Below, in pieces: positions 39,484-47,145 of a stretch of DNA of 64,000 nucleotides. The translations under genes and the position numbers were made by a program. Where the stretch lies: the NCBI RefSeq assembly GCF_001431045.1, contig NZ_BCLE01000010.1, positions 1 through 64,000 on the forward strand, read 5' to 3'. Source of the DNA: Streptococcus orisasini (GTDB lineage: Bacteria; Bacillota; Bacilli; Lactobacillales; Streptococcaceae). Within the stretch, counting starts at the first letter, position 1. Each line of letters begins with the position of its first letter. The notes beneath the pieces are model-generated. The model had not been told where the DNA came from and searched no databases. It worked only from the letters and a program-made list of their open reading frames with translations.

Positions 39484-39600
39484 TTAGGTAGCAACTTCCT
39501 TTGGAATTTCATACCTAAGTTCAAGATACAAAGGACGTCTGCGGATAAAGGCAAAATAGGGAGTGCGCCGCGAAATCGTTAAGATTCTAGGCGGACTCAT
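39484..39600 (-). CDS. possible 38-residue arginine-rich peptide
   Basis: A short frame begins MSPPRILTISRRTPYFAF and ends IRRRPLYLELRYEIPKEVAT. It is rich in Arg and aromatic residues. There is no convincing ribosome site, and it lies inside the repeat-bounded island, so it may be chance or a decayed fragment. Confidence 0.25.
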   Translation of the reverse strand: MSPPRILTISRRTPYFAFIRRRPLYLELRYEIPKEVAT

Positions 39601-39635
39601 CTTTTTGCCACAATCTGCAGCCCGTATTCAATTAA

Positions 39636-39660
39636 GATTTTGAGCCCAAGTCTCAAAATC
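39636..39660. other. hairpin in the non-coding island
   Basis: GATTTTGAG, CCCAAGT, CTCAAAATC: a perfect 9-bp stem five bases before the terminator-like hairpin 39665-39696. Two hairpins in a row are typical of the 3' half of small RNAs. Confidence 0.5.
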
Positions 39661-39664
39661 TCCG

Positions 39665-39696
39665 AACGCCAGAAATCACTCGTTTCTGGCGTTTTT
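39665..39696 (+). terminator. orphan plus-strand terminator
   Basis: AACGCCAGAAA (39665-39675) pairs with TTTCTGGCGTT (39683-39693), and TTTTT follows on the plus strand. No plus-strand gene lies upstream within the island, so it may end a small RNA. Confidence 0.6.
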
Positions 39697-39905
39697 GCTA
39701 CAGCGGAAAGTATCTGGGACAGGATCGTTTCATTCGTCTATTTATCTTATAGATTGTGAATTGATATTATCCTAAGATGTGTGTGCTTGTGAAATGCTAA
39801 CTATAGAGTTTGTCTACAACCTGGCTATATCACTTTACCCTACCTAATTACAACCTGCAACTTGTCGCCTAGTCTATTTTTGATTTTTATTGAGTATTAG
39901 CTTAA

Positions 39906-40793
39906 CTAACGGCGCAGCTGATCTAAGGTCTCTTGGAAAACTGCCGGCACTTCTGCAGTAAAGCGCATTAATTGACCTGTGACAGGATGAGTAAAGGCCA
40001 GGGTTTCCGCATGAAGAAACTGTCCCTGTCCTTTGAGGGTTTTCTTAGGAGCATAAAGCGGATCTCCTGCCACTGGATGGCCGATATAGGCCATGTGAAC
40101 ACGAATCTGATGGGTTCTTCCGGTCTCTAAAGTCAGTCTGACCAAAGTATAATCGCCAAAACGTTCCACAACCTGAAAATGTGTTACAGCAGGCTTGCCT
40201 TTTGCTGTCACAGCCTGCTTTTTGCGATCTTTGTCGCTGCGGCCTATCGGTGCCTCGATAACACCGCGGTCATTTGGCAGACTGCCGTGAACAATAGCCA
40301 AATACTGGCGCAATGATTTCTTTTCTTTTAGTTCATCCGCCAGAAACTGATGGGCTTGGTCATTTTTAGCGATCATCAAAAGTCCCGAAGTATCCTTATC
40401 AATGCGGTGAACAATACCCGGTCTTATCACACCGTTAATAGCAGACAAATCTTTGACATGAAAAAGCAAGGCATTAACCAGCGTTCCCGAAGGATGGCCT
40501 GCCGAAGGATGAACCACCATTCCCTGAGGTTTATTGACAACCGCAACATCAGCATCTTCATAGATAATATCAAGCGGCAAGTCCTGCGGCAGACAGTCCA
40601 GCAGTTCTTCCTGCGGCAGTTCATAAGTAACTACATCTCCGGCTTTAACCGCATATTTAGCTTTTTGAGCTTGGCCGTTAACCAGAACAAGCCCAGCCTT
40701 AATCTGTTCACCGGCCTGACTGCGGGACAGTTCTGTCAAATCTGCCAGAGCCTTGTCTAAGCGCGGACCTGCTTCTTTAATGCGAATCTCCAT
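39906..40793 (-). CDS. rluD: RluD-family 23S rRNA pseudouridine synthase
   Basis: The protein has about 295 residues. An N-terminal S4-like RNA-binding part ([20 protein letters not shown]) is followed by the synthase with catalytic Asp in [40 protein letters not shown] is the other signature. It probably modifies uridines in 23S rRNA. I start it at ATG 40793 because GGAGAGAAG lies just before it; nine more codons are open upstream. It overlaps lspA by 17 bp, and the pair lspA-rluD is common in streptococci. Confidence 0.92.
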   Translation of the reverse strand: MEIRIKEAGPRLDKALADLTELSRSQAGEQIKAGLVLVNGQAQKAKYAVKAGDVVTYELPQEELLDCLPQDLPLDIIYEDADVAVVNKPQGMVVHPSAGHPSGTLVNALLFHVKDLSAINGVIRPGIVHRIDKDTSGLLMIAKNDQAHQFLADELKEKKSLRQYLAIVHGSLPNDRGVIEAPIGRSDKDRKKQAVTAKGKPAVTHFQVVERFGDYTLVRLTLETGRTHQIRVHMAYIGHPVAGDPLYAPKKTLKGQGQFLHAETLAFTHPVTGQLMRFTAEVPAVFQETLDQLRR

Positions 40794-41244
40794 TTTTTTC
40801 TTCTCTCCATAGGGCAACAATCAAAAGCAGCACACCGATACTCAAATACGTATCCGCTGCATTAAATATTGCAAAATCAACAAAATCAAGATGAACCATA
40901 TCCACAACATAGCCCAGCCGCAAGCGGTCAATAAAATTGCCTATACCGCCGGAAATAATCAAAATCAAACCAGCCAAAAGCCAGACATTGTCAGACTGTA
41001 TATATTTGATAAGGTAGTAAGCCGCTGCCCCCAGCACAAGTACAGTAATAATCGTAAAGAACCACTGCTGGTTTTCTAAAATAGAAAAGGCGGCTCCCGT
41101 ATTTTTCAAATAGGTGAGGCTGACCACGTTGGGAATCACATTGACGAGTTCCCCCAAGGCAATAAACTTGACAACCAGAACTTTGCTGAGCTGATCCAGC
41201 CCAACCAAAAGAAGAACGATAAAAGGCAGTAATAGTTTTCTCAT
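40777..41244 (-). CDS. lspA: signal peptidase II (lipoprotein signal peptidase)
   Basis: LspA removes signal peptides from prelipoproteins after lipid attachment. The protein has 155 residues and four membrane segments. The two catalytic Asp sit in [19 protein letters not shown] and [23 protein letters not shown] is also typical. It lies between the LysR gene and rluD, overlapping rluD. Confidence 0.96.
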   Translation of the reverse strand: MRKLLLPFIVLLLVGLDQLSKVLVVKFIALGELVNVIPNVVSLTYLKNTGAAFSILENQQWFFTIITVLVLGAAAYYLIKYIQSDNVWLLAGLILIISGGIGNFIDRLRLGYVVDMVHLDFVDFAIFNAADTYLSIGVLLLIVALWREEKNGDSH

Positions 41245-41253
41245 AGGTTCTCC

Positions 41254-42159
41254 TTAAGGCTTATAGGTTTCAAAATAATTAAACATAACATTGATAAACT
41301 TCAGAGCACACGTTGATAAGGCTGTACTGCTGCGTCTGACATAGACCATGCGGTTATCCAGCTTATCATCCAAAGGAATGACTGTAATGCCGTTGACACT
41401 GCGGCTGTCTAAAAATCCTGAGCCAGTCGCATAGGCGTCCGTCCGCTCCAAAATCCCATTGAGAGTTGCCCGGTCAGTAACATTGTAAATCAAGGAACTG
41501 CCAGAGGTATCAACCAGATTTTCAGAATAATAAAGATATTCATCTTTTTCCTGAGTGAAGCGAACCGTCTCAAGCCCTTCTAAATCTTCCATGGTCAAAA
41601 TATCTTTTTGAGCCAGAGGATGGTCTTGACGCAGGTAAATATGCGTTTTAAAGGGAATCATTTCGACAAATTCCAGACCCAGCTTATCCATTTTCTGCAA
41701 AATACCCTTACGATTTTGCTGGTTCATGTAAATAATACCGATTTCGCTGTGGCCCTCAGACACTTCATCTAAAATCTGAGCCGTTGTCGTTTCAAAAATC
41801 CGAAAGTCCTTATATTCCGGATACTGCTTGGAAAAGCTTGTCAGCAGAGGCGGCAGAAAGTCATAGTGCTGACTGGCTACCGAAAATTGATTTTTATCAC
41901 TGTCCGGCTTAGCATAGCGCTTCTCAAAGGAATCAAAACTCTTAACGACTTCCAGTGACTTTTCATAAAAAGTCAGCCCCTGACTGGTTAGAACTGCCCC
42001 TGTTGTCGTTCGTGTAAAAATTTTAAAACCCAGCTCTTGCTCCAAATCCTTGACAGCGACAGACAGGCTGGGCTGACTGACAAAAAGTTTGGCAGCTGCC
42101 TCGCGAAAGGTCCCGCTGTTCGCAATAGCCACCACATATCGTAATTGCTGAATGTTCAT
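41254..42159 (-). CDS. LysR-family transcriptional regulator (CpsY-like)
   Basis: This 301-residue LysR-type regulator has an N-terminal helix-turn-helix (MNIQQLRYVVAIANSGTFRE, then AAAKLFVSQPSLSVAVKDLE) and a C-terminal effector domain (about 90-295). It resembles streptococcal CpsY, a group that also includes methionine-related MtaR/MetR, so it might act on the Met-boxes at 21.3 kb; that is inference. It is transcribed together with lspA (9-bp gap). Confidence 0.82.
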   Translation of the reverse strand: MNIQQLRYVVAIANSGTFREAAAKLFVSQPSLSVAVKDLEQELGFKIFTRTTTGAVLTSQGLTFYEKSLEVVKSFDSFEKRYAKPDSDKNQFSVASQHYDFLPPLLTSFSKQYPEYKDFRIFETTTAQILDEVSEGHSEIGIIYMNQQNRKGILQKMDKLGLEFVEMIPFKTHIYLRQDHPLAQKDILTMEDLEGLETVRFTQEKDEYLYYSENLVDTSGSSLIYNVTDRATLNGILERTDAYATGSGFLDSRSVNGITVIPLDDKLDNRMVYVRRSSTALSTCALKFINVMFNYFETYKP

Positions 42160-42497
42160 GATACTACTTTCTTTTTTTAACTGCTGTTTCTATTATACAA
42201 TAAAAATCACACTTTACGCGTGATTTTCGCTTATTATCTTTGTTGAGCAGGCAGTTAGTGTTTTCCGGCATGTCAGCCACCTGGCATTTCTGCTGCCAGC
42301 TTCATATACACAATGATAAAAAAAGAAGATGGCTGCCTAAAAGATAACTGCAGATACAGTTTTTTGACAAACAAGCGTCATCATCTCAGCAGCATTACAG
42401 ATAACTATCATTTCCAGTCATTAAGAAGCAAAGCCTAAGCAGCGTGCTATAATAAAGGTGTTGCCCAGCACTTTGCTTTAAAAGAAAAGAGGTTTTT
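42160..42497. promoter_or_regulatory. divergent intergenic region with promoter of the glucan-binding protein gene
   Basis: This 338-bp gap separates the LysR gene (minus) from the glucan-binding gene (plus). The plus strand has an extended -10, TGCTATAAT at 42445-42453, about 45 bp before the start, and a ribosome site AAGAGG near 42488. A CTATAATAAA-rich stretch is otherwise unremarkable; no clear -35 or dyad was found. Confidence 0.55.
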
Positions 42498-44285
42498 ATG
42501 ATAAGACAAACTCACTTTAGACCGTATAAGGGAAAAATCAAGAAACACAGAACCTTCATCATGAGCGCAGCAGCAGTTCTTCTGGGCTCCTTAGCCGCTC
42601 CGGTTTTGGCTGAAGACAAGGCGCCTGCACAAAACGGTCCTGCTGTCAGCCAAACGAGTGAAACAGTTTCTGAAGCCACCTCTGCTGACTCTTCAAATTC
42701 CGACTCAATGACAGACTCAACATCAGGCCAAACGACAGTTTCTGAGCAAGCAAGCGAGAGTCAAGCATCAAGCGCTTTTCAAGAGGACAGCCAAAATCAA
42801 ACAACTGCCACCACAGCTGAAACAACAGCTACAGGCAGTGAAACACAACACCCTTCTGCTGCAGGAACCAATCAAGTTTCTCAAGAGCACACATCTGCTT
42901 CTTCTCAGCCGCAAACAGCTGAAAAAACAAAGCAGACATCTGCTGAAACAAGGGGCTTTGTCACTAGAGATGACGGGAAAACCTATTATATCAATCAAGA
43001 AGGCCAGAAGCTTACAGGCTTTCAGACGATTGATGGTAAGACCTATTATTTTTCAGCAGACGGAAGCCTGCAAAAGGACCGGCTCATTACTGTAAACAAT
43101 GACGTCTACTATATTGATTCACAGGGGCAGCCCGCTGTCAGTCAATTTATTAACAAAGCAGGCAGCTTCTATTATCTTGACGAAGACGGAAAAGCTCTAA
43201 CAGGCTGGCAGACAATCGACGGCAAACAGCTTTACTTCGCTGAAAAAAACAGACCTCGAACAGCCGCTCAGTACAAGGGCAGCATGTACACGATTGATGG
43301 TGACAAGTATTATTTTGATAAAGACAGCGGAGAACTGTGGACTAACCGCTTTGTCTACTATATAGGTAATTGGTACTATCTTGACAGCCAGGGAAGGGCA
43401 GTCACAGGTTATCAAACCATTGACCAACAACCTTATTATTTTGACAATGATGGCAAGCAGTTAAAAGGCATTGGCTATGATAAAGATGGACAGCTGATTT
43501 TAACTGATTACAACAGCGGAGTTATCCTCAAACAAAAGATAGAAAATAAAAAATTCTATCAAAAGAATAATAATTGGTACTACCTTGACGAAAACAATCA
43601 ATTTGCTACAGGCTGGCAGACCATCAATGGACAAAAGCTTTATTTCAACAGTGATGGCAGTCAGGTTAAAGGAAAAATGATTAGTCTCGATGGCAAAAAA
43701 TATTACTTTGACCCAGACAGCGGAGAAATGTGGACAAATCGCTTTGTTAGTCAGTCACAATACAATGAGCGATACAGCAGCTACTTCAACGTTTGGTATT
43801 ACTTAGGAGCTGACGGTGCCGCTGTTACGGGCAAACAAACCATTGATGGCAAGCAGCTTTATTTCTATTCTGACAGCTGGCAGGCCAAGAATCAGCTAAT
43901 CCGGAAAAATAACAAATTTTATTACTTTGATCCGGACAGTGGAGAAATGTGGACAAATCGTTTTGTATACATTACGCCTTCCAATAATTATTACTATCAA
44001 CCTTATTATAAAGGCTGGCTCTATCTAGGAGCTGACGGCGCTGCTGTTACCGGCTGGCAAACTATTGATGGCAAAGTTTTATATTTCCTGCCATCTTATG
44101 ATAGTAAGCTGGGCTATTATTATCAAGAGGCCGGACAGATTAAAGATAAGCTCCTTGAAATTGATGGCAGCCTCTACTATTTTGATCCGGATACCGGCGA
44201 AATGTGGACTAACCGAACCTTAACATATAGAGGAAATACCTATCAAATCGGGGCTGATGGCAAAGCTGTTCTTCAACAACCCTAA
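42498..44285 (+). CDS. secreted glucan-binding repeat protein without catalytic domain
   Basis: The protein has 595 residues. Residues 1-38 are a signal peptide with a KxYKxGKxW-like start (RPYKGKIKKHRTFIMSAAAV). About 40-150 is a Ser/Thr/Gln/Glu-rich linker with many SE, TS and SQ pairs. From about 153 to the end run YYFD/YYLD-type cell-wall or glucan-binding repeats, with the block DSGEMWTNRFV seen several times. No glucansucrase core is present, so it is a pure binding protein like GbpA/GbpD or the S. sobrinus dextranase inhibitor. The repeats resemble those of the gtfD product at 1-5 kb. There is no LPXTG anchor. It is one of few plus-strand genes and I do not recall it at this place in S. 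mutans. Confidence 0.85.
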   Translation: MIRQTHFRPYKGKIKKHRTFIMSAAAVLLGSLAAPVLAEDKAPAQNGPAVSQTSETVSEATSADSSNSDSMTDSTSGQTTVSEQASESQASSAFQEDSQNQTTATTAETTATGSETQHPSAAGTNQVSQEHTSASSQPQTAEKTKQTSAETRGFVTRDDGKTYYINQEGQKLTGFQTIDGKTYYFSADGSLQKDRLITVNNDVYYIDSQGQPAVSQFINKAGSFYYLDEDGKALTGWQTIDGKQLYFAEKNRPRTAAQYKGSMYTIDGDKYYFDKDSGELWTNRFVYYIGNWYYLDSQGRAVTGYQTIDQQPYYFDNDGKQLKGIGYDKDGQLILTDYNSGVILKQKIENKKFYQKNNNWYYLDENNQFATGWQTINGQKLYFNSDGSQVKGKMISLDGKKYYFDPDSGEMWTNRFVSQSQYNERYSSYFNVWYYLGADGAAVTGKQTIDGKQLYFYSDSWQAKNQLIRKNNKFYYFDPDSGEMWTNRFVYITPSNNYYYQPYYKGWLYLGADGAAVTGWQTIDGKVLYFLPSYDSKLGYYYQEAGQIKDKLLEIDGSLYYFDPDTGEMWTNRTLTYRGNTYQIGADGKAVLQQP

Positions 44286-44357
44286 CATGTTTTTGAATCA
44301 CGTCTTCCTTGTATAGCAAGAACGTTGATCTTTGATAGCATTGCTTTTCTAATAAAC

Positions 44358-44394
44358 AAAAAGAAAATGAGCGTTTTTGTCTCATTTTCTTTTT
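44358..44394. terminator. bidirectional terminator
   Basis: AAAAAGAAAATGAG and CTCATTTTCTTTTT flank a 9-base loop, a 14-bp perfect stem. It serves the glucan-binding gene (plus) and the XRE gene (minus), both of which end nearby. Confidence 0.8.
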
Positions 44395-44397
44395 ACT

Positions 44398-44601
44398 TTA
44401 ATCCGGTCGATATTCCAAGATATCCCCTGGTTGACAATCTAACTCTTTACAGATGGCTTCTAAGGTTGAAAATCGTACTGCCTTTGCTTTTCCTGTTTTC
44501 AAAATGGAGAGATTGGCAGGAGTGATTCCGATTTTTTCTGCCAAATCCCCTGAGCGCATCTTTTTCTTAGCGAGTTCCACATCTAAATTAACTACAATCA
44601 T
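44398..44601 (-). CDS. XRE-family helix-turn-helix regulator
   Basis: This 67-residue protein is a single helix-turn-helix domain: LAEKIGITPANLSILKTGKA (about 20-39), then FSTLEAICKELDCQPGDILE. It resembles B. subtilis YozG. It follows the DUF2975 gene after nine bases in a conserved pair and probably controls their common promoter. No ligand domain is present. Confidence 0.88.
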   Translation of the reverse strand: MIVVNLDVELAKKKMRSGDLAEKIGITPANLSILKTGKAKAVRFSTLEAICKELDCQPGDILEYRPD

Positions 44602-44610
44602 AGTTCACCT

Positions 44611-45123
44611 CTATATCGTAAATTCATTTTCTTCGGCAATGGCATTGGCTTTAGCTAATACCTGTGAGAAAATCCAAACGATGAAGGCCATGATGAGCAT
44701 GGTGATGTTGACGTTCAAGGTCACTCCTGTTTGGCTAGTAACAGGTAAGAGAGAATACAGGGCTACTACATAGGATGTGCGCTTAACTAGGTCAACATTT
44801 TCTATGACAAAAACCTTATCCACCAATAGATTGTCTAAGAGGCGCCTAACCAAGCGAAAGATGTAATATAGGACAAAGAGAGACACAACCAACAGAGTTG
44901 TTTTAATGAGAACTTCTTCAGTTGACATGAAACTTAATCCCTTGGCCGAGATAATAACTCCTTCTTTTTTATCAACAAATTTCATTAAGAAGTCAAGCAC
45001 TGGTTCTTTGAAAATCAGAGCCAATACACCTGTGAGAGCTGTAATCCCAGCCAATAATAAGGTTAAAATAGAGAGAGCCTTGACGATACCTCTTGCCATT
45101 TTAATGATGTTTGAATTTTCCAT
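44611..45123 (-). CDS. DUF2975 family membrane protein
   Basis: This 170-residue protein has four hydrophobic segments (about 12-35, 68-88, 113-133, 138-156) and a positively charged loop RLVRRLLDN. DUF2975 proteins are regularly followed by a YozG-type XRE regulator, as here; their function is unknown. The start has AAGGAG. The promoter has an unusual pair of inverted half sites around it. Confidence 0.82.
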   Translation of the reverse strand: MENSNIIKMARGIVKALSILTLLLAGITALTGVLALIFKEPVLDFLMKFVDKKEGVIISAKGLSFMSTEEVLIKTTLLVVSLFVLYYIFRLVRRLLDNLLVDKVFVIENVDLVKRTSYVVALYSLLPVTSQTGVTLNVNITMLIMAFIVWIFSQVLAKANAIAEENEFTI

Positions 45124-45149
45124 GATTAAACTCCTTTTTTAATAATTTT

Positions 45150-45222
45150 TTATCGTTTATCAACAATTACAGTATATCATATAAATTTCCTTTGTCAACA
45201 TTTTTTTATTAAAAAACGATAA
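45150..45222 (-). promoter_or_regulatory. promoter with flanking inverted half sites
   Basis: On the minus strand TTGACA (45193-45198) and TATACT (45171-45176) are 16 bp apart. The 9-mer TTATCGTTT lies at 45150-45158 and its inverse AAACGATAA at 45214-45222, on both sides of the promoter. They may be half operators for the XRE protein. Confidence 0.6.
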
Positions 45223-45240
45223 TTTTTTAATAAAAAGCAT

Positions 45241-45283
45241 TAAAGACCCACACTGGAATTTATGTTTCTAGTGTGGGTCTTTA
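45241..45283. terminator. strong hairpin, terminator of either strand
   Basis: TAAAGACCCACACT and AGTGTGGGTCTTTA form a 14-bp perfect stem with a 15-base loop. It lies between the rplU operon end and the DUF2975 promoter. No second gene explains it, so it may back up the terminator at 45355. Confidence 0.6.
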
Positions 45284-45354
45284 ATTTTGCTCTTATTTGC
45301 AGATAAATTCCACTTGCTCTCTCTCTTCATAAATTCTATCAAATATGACTGTAT

Positions 45355-45381
45355 ATGAAAAAGCCTGCTTGACAAGCAGAC
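45355..45381 (-). terminator. terminator of rplU-prp-rpmA
   Basis: On the minus strand GTCTGCTTGTCAAGCAGGC is followed by TTTTTC. It lies ten bases after rpmA. Confidence 0.75.
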
Positions 45382-45391
45382 CTTATCTTGT

Positions 45392-45685
45392 TTATTTTGC
45401 GATTGGGTAAACAGAAACTTGTTTTTTATCGCGTCCTTTACGTTCGAAACGTACGACACCTTCTACTTTAGCAAAAAGGGTATCATCTCCGCCGCGACCT
45501 ACATTAGCTCCTGGATGGATATGAGTTCCGCGCTGACGGTAAAGGATAGAACCGCCTGTAACAGTTTGGCCATCAGCAGCTTTAGCACCGAGGCGCTTGC
45601 TTTCAGAATCACGTCCGTTAGATGTAGAACCGCCACCTTTTTTATGGGCGAAAAGTTGCAAGTTAGCAAGATTCATTTTTAACAT
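45392..45685 (-). CDS. rpmA: 50S ribosomal protein L27
   Basis: The 97-residue precursor begins [20 protein letters not shown]. Firmicute L27 carries such an N-terminal extension, which the protease Prp cuts after LQLF so that AHKKG can reach the peptidyl transferase centre. Prp is encoded just upstream. The main body has [20 protein letters not shown] followed by [20 protein letters not shown]. The ATG at 45685 has AGAGGA upstream; the second Met at 45676 is possible. Confidence 0.97.
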   Translation of the reverse strand: MLKMNLANLQLFAHKKGGGSTSNGRDSESKRLGAKAADGQTVTGGSILYRQRGTHIHPGANVGRGGDDTLFAKVEGVVRFERKGRDKKQVSVYPIAK

Positions 45686-45706
45686 AATGTTGTGTCCTCT
45701 CTTATT

Positions 45707-46042
45707 TTATTGAGTGATAACCTTGACTGCCACAAATTCCGGAGAATTTTCAGCAAGATTGGTTATCCCTAAGAGAAAGGCTTCAAATAATAATTGCACT
45801 TTCTCATTTGATTTGTTGGCTATATGTGATAAATCAATCTTCATATAACCGCCGTCAATCTCATCCATTTGTAAATGAACTGTGCAGTCTGCTAAAACCT
45901 CCAAGGCGTTAACCAAGTTGATTGACAAAGTCGAAACAGCTGCGCATACGATATCAAAGCCATATTCCCCGCTTCCGGCATGACCAGTCAGCTCAGCACT
46001 TTCCAGCAAGCTCTTACGGCGAATAAAAGTCACCTGAATCAT
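45707..46042 (-). CDS. prp: ribosomal-processing cysteine protease Prp
   Basis: This 111-residue protease removes the N-terminal extension of L27. The catalytic pair is visible as H21 in TGHAGSGEYGFDIVCAAVS and C33 in the same stretch. It lies between rplU and rpmA, as in other Firmicutes. No other substrate is expected. Confidence 0.93.
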   Translation of the reverse strand: MIQVTFIRRKSLLESAELTGHAGSGEYGFDIVCAAVSTLSINLVNALEVLADCTVHLQMDEIDGGYMKIDLSHIANKSNEKVQLLFEAFLLGITNLAENSPEFVAVKVITQ

Positions 46043-46053
46043 ATCAGCTCAAT

Positions 46054-46368
46054 TTAAGCATTGATAGCTTTGATAACAACTTTAGTATAAGGCTGACGAT
46101 GACCTTGTTTGCGGTGGCTGCCTTTTTTAGGTTTGTATTTAAAAGTAACAACCTTCTTTTGTTTTCCTTGTTTTTCAACAGTTCCAACAACAGTAGCCCC
46201 TTCAACAACTGGAGTACCAACCTTAGTTGCTTCTCCACCAACAAGAACAACTTGATCAAATGTTACTTCTGCTCCAGCTTCAGCGTCAAGTTTTTCAACG
46301 TAGATTGCTTGACCGACTTCAACTTTAACTTGTTTTCCGCCAGTTTTAATGATTGCGTATGTGCTCAT
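46054..46368 (-). CDS. rplU: 50S ribosomal protein L21
   Basis: The 104-residue protein begins [20 protein letters not shown] and ends [26 protein letters not shown], with the family signature [19 protein letters not shown]. It heads rplU-prp-rpmA. A strong AGGAGGTGC site precedes the start, at the end of a 130-base leader. Confidence 0.97.
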   Translation of the reverse strand: MSTYAIIKTGGKQVKVEVGQAIYVEKLDAEAGAEVTFDQVVLVGGEATKVGTPVVEGATVVGTVEKQGKQKKVVTFKYKPKKGSHRKQGHRQPYTKVVIKAINA

Positions 46369-46500
46369 TATGCACCTCCTATAAGATTTTTTGTTCGAGG
46401 AAATTCCTCTGTGAAGACTCGCCTAAATCGTGAGCGCCAATCGCTACTTATCCAACGATTTTCGTGCGGTTGCACAGGATGTGCATTTAGTCAACTTTTA
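46369..46500 (-). ncRNA. L21 leader (ribosomal protein leader)
   Basis: The transcript leader before rplU is about 130 bases and rich in short pairings, for example GAGGAATTTCCTC (46393-46405) and GCGATTGGCGC. Firmicutes carry a conserved L21 leader here that is thought to bind the L21 protein. I assign it by position and hairpins, not by alignment. Confidence 0.6.
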
Positions 46501-46501
46501 C

Positions 46502-46530
46502 ATTATAGCACAGTCATCTGAGTATTTCAA
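46502..46530 (-). promoter_or_regulatory. rplU promoter
   Basis: The minus strand has TTGAAA (46525-46530), 17 bp, then TATAAT (46502-46507) in extended form TGCTATAAT. Confidence 0.8.
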
Positions 46531-46581
46531 GGATAATCATTAAATTATTTAGCCAGCTAATCCTCCCCCTTCATTATTTTC

Positions 46582-47145
46582 CTATTGAACGACTATCGGT
46601 ACTAAGCCCAAAACAGCTCTTTTAACTAATTTTTGGAAATGCTCCAAATCAATACTCGGATTCGTGGTCAGTATCTGATAGCGCTCCTGCCCTTCATAAT
46701 AGTAATGAGGAATCAATTGATATCCATTACGTTCATAAAAGGCGAGCCGCTGTTTTCTCTGCTCACTATTTGGTGCTTCTTCATCAGGCGGTTCTATCGT
46801 CAATATGAGCGATCTTGCTTGGGCATATTCGCGAATTTTCGCCAGTATCATACTGCCGTATCCCTTGGAGCGAATCGGCTCATTAACCGCTAAAAAGAGA
46901 ACAAACACCTGCTTCTTAGATTCAAGAATATAAGCAAAACCTACAAACTCTTCCTGATCATAATAAGCATAACACTTGGCCAGAGACCGCACACTATTTA
47001 CCAGCAGCAAGAAATAAGGCAGACGCTCATTAGGCGGAAAGGCTGAGAGATAGAGCTTTTTGACATCATTATAGGCCTTGCTAAAGAGTCTTACTTTTTG
47101 CTGGCTTAAGTTGTCCCTTTTTATCAGTGCTGTCTTTGTTACCAT
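46582..47145 (-). CDS. GNAT family N-acetyltransferase
   Basis: The protein has 187 residues. The GNAT core is recognisable: VLFLAVNEPIRSKGYGSMIL with the CoA loop RSKGYG, followed by LTIEPPDEE and YERNGYQLI. The substrate is unknown. It overlaps the CapA-like gene by seven bases, so it is read with it. The C-terminal 30 residues lie beyond the usual domain. Confidence 0.82.
   Translation of the reverse strand: MVTKTALIKRDNLSQQKVRLFSKAYNDVKKLYLSAFPPNERLPYFLLLVNSVRSLAKCYAYYDQEEFVGFAYILESKKQVFVLFLAVNEPIRSKGYGSMILAKIREYAQARSLILTIEPPDEEAPNSEQRKQRLAFYERNGYQLIPHYYYEGQERYQILTTNPSIDLEHFQKLVKRAVLGLVPIVVQ

Larger units (their letters stand above)
39402..39900. repeat. 500-bp non-coding island bounded by imperfect inverted repeats
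   Basis: The left edge reads ATACTCTTGAAAATTAAAAC and the right edge, on the minus strand, ATACTCAATAAAAATCAAAA, so similar 20-base ends point inward. The right end continues on the minus strand with GACTAGG and GTTGCAGGTTG, which recalls a common intergenic repeat of pneumococci and relatives (ATACTCAATGAAAATCAAA...). Inside lie two tight plus-strand hairpins and one 38-codon frame. No known gene is visible in 39300-39905. Confidence 0.5.
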
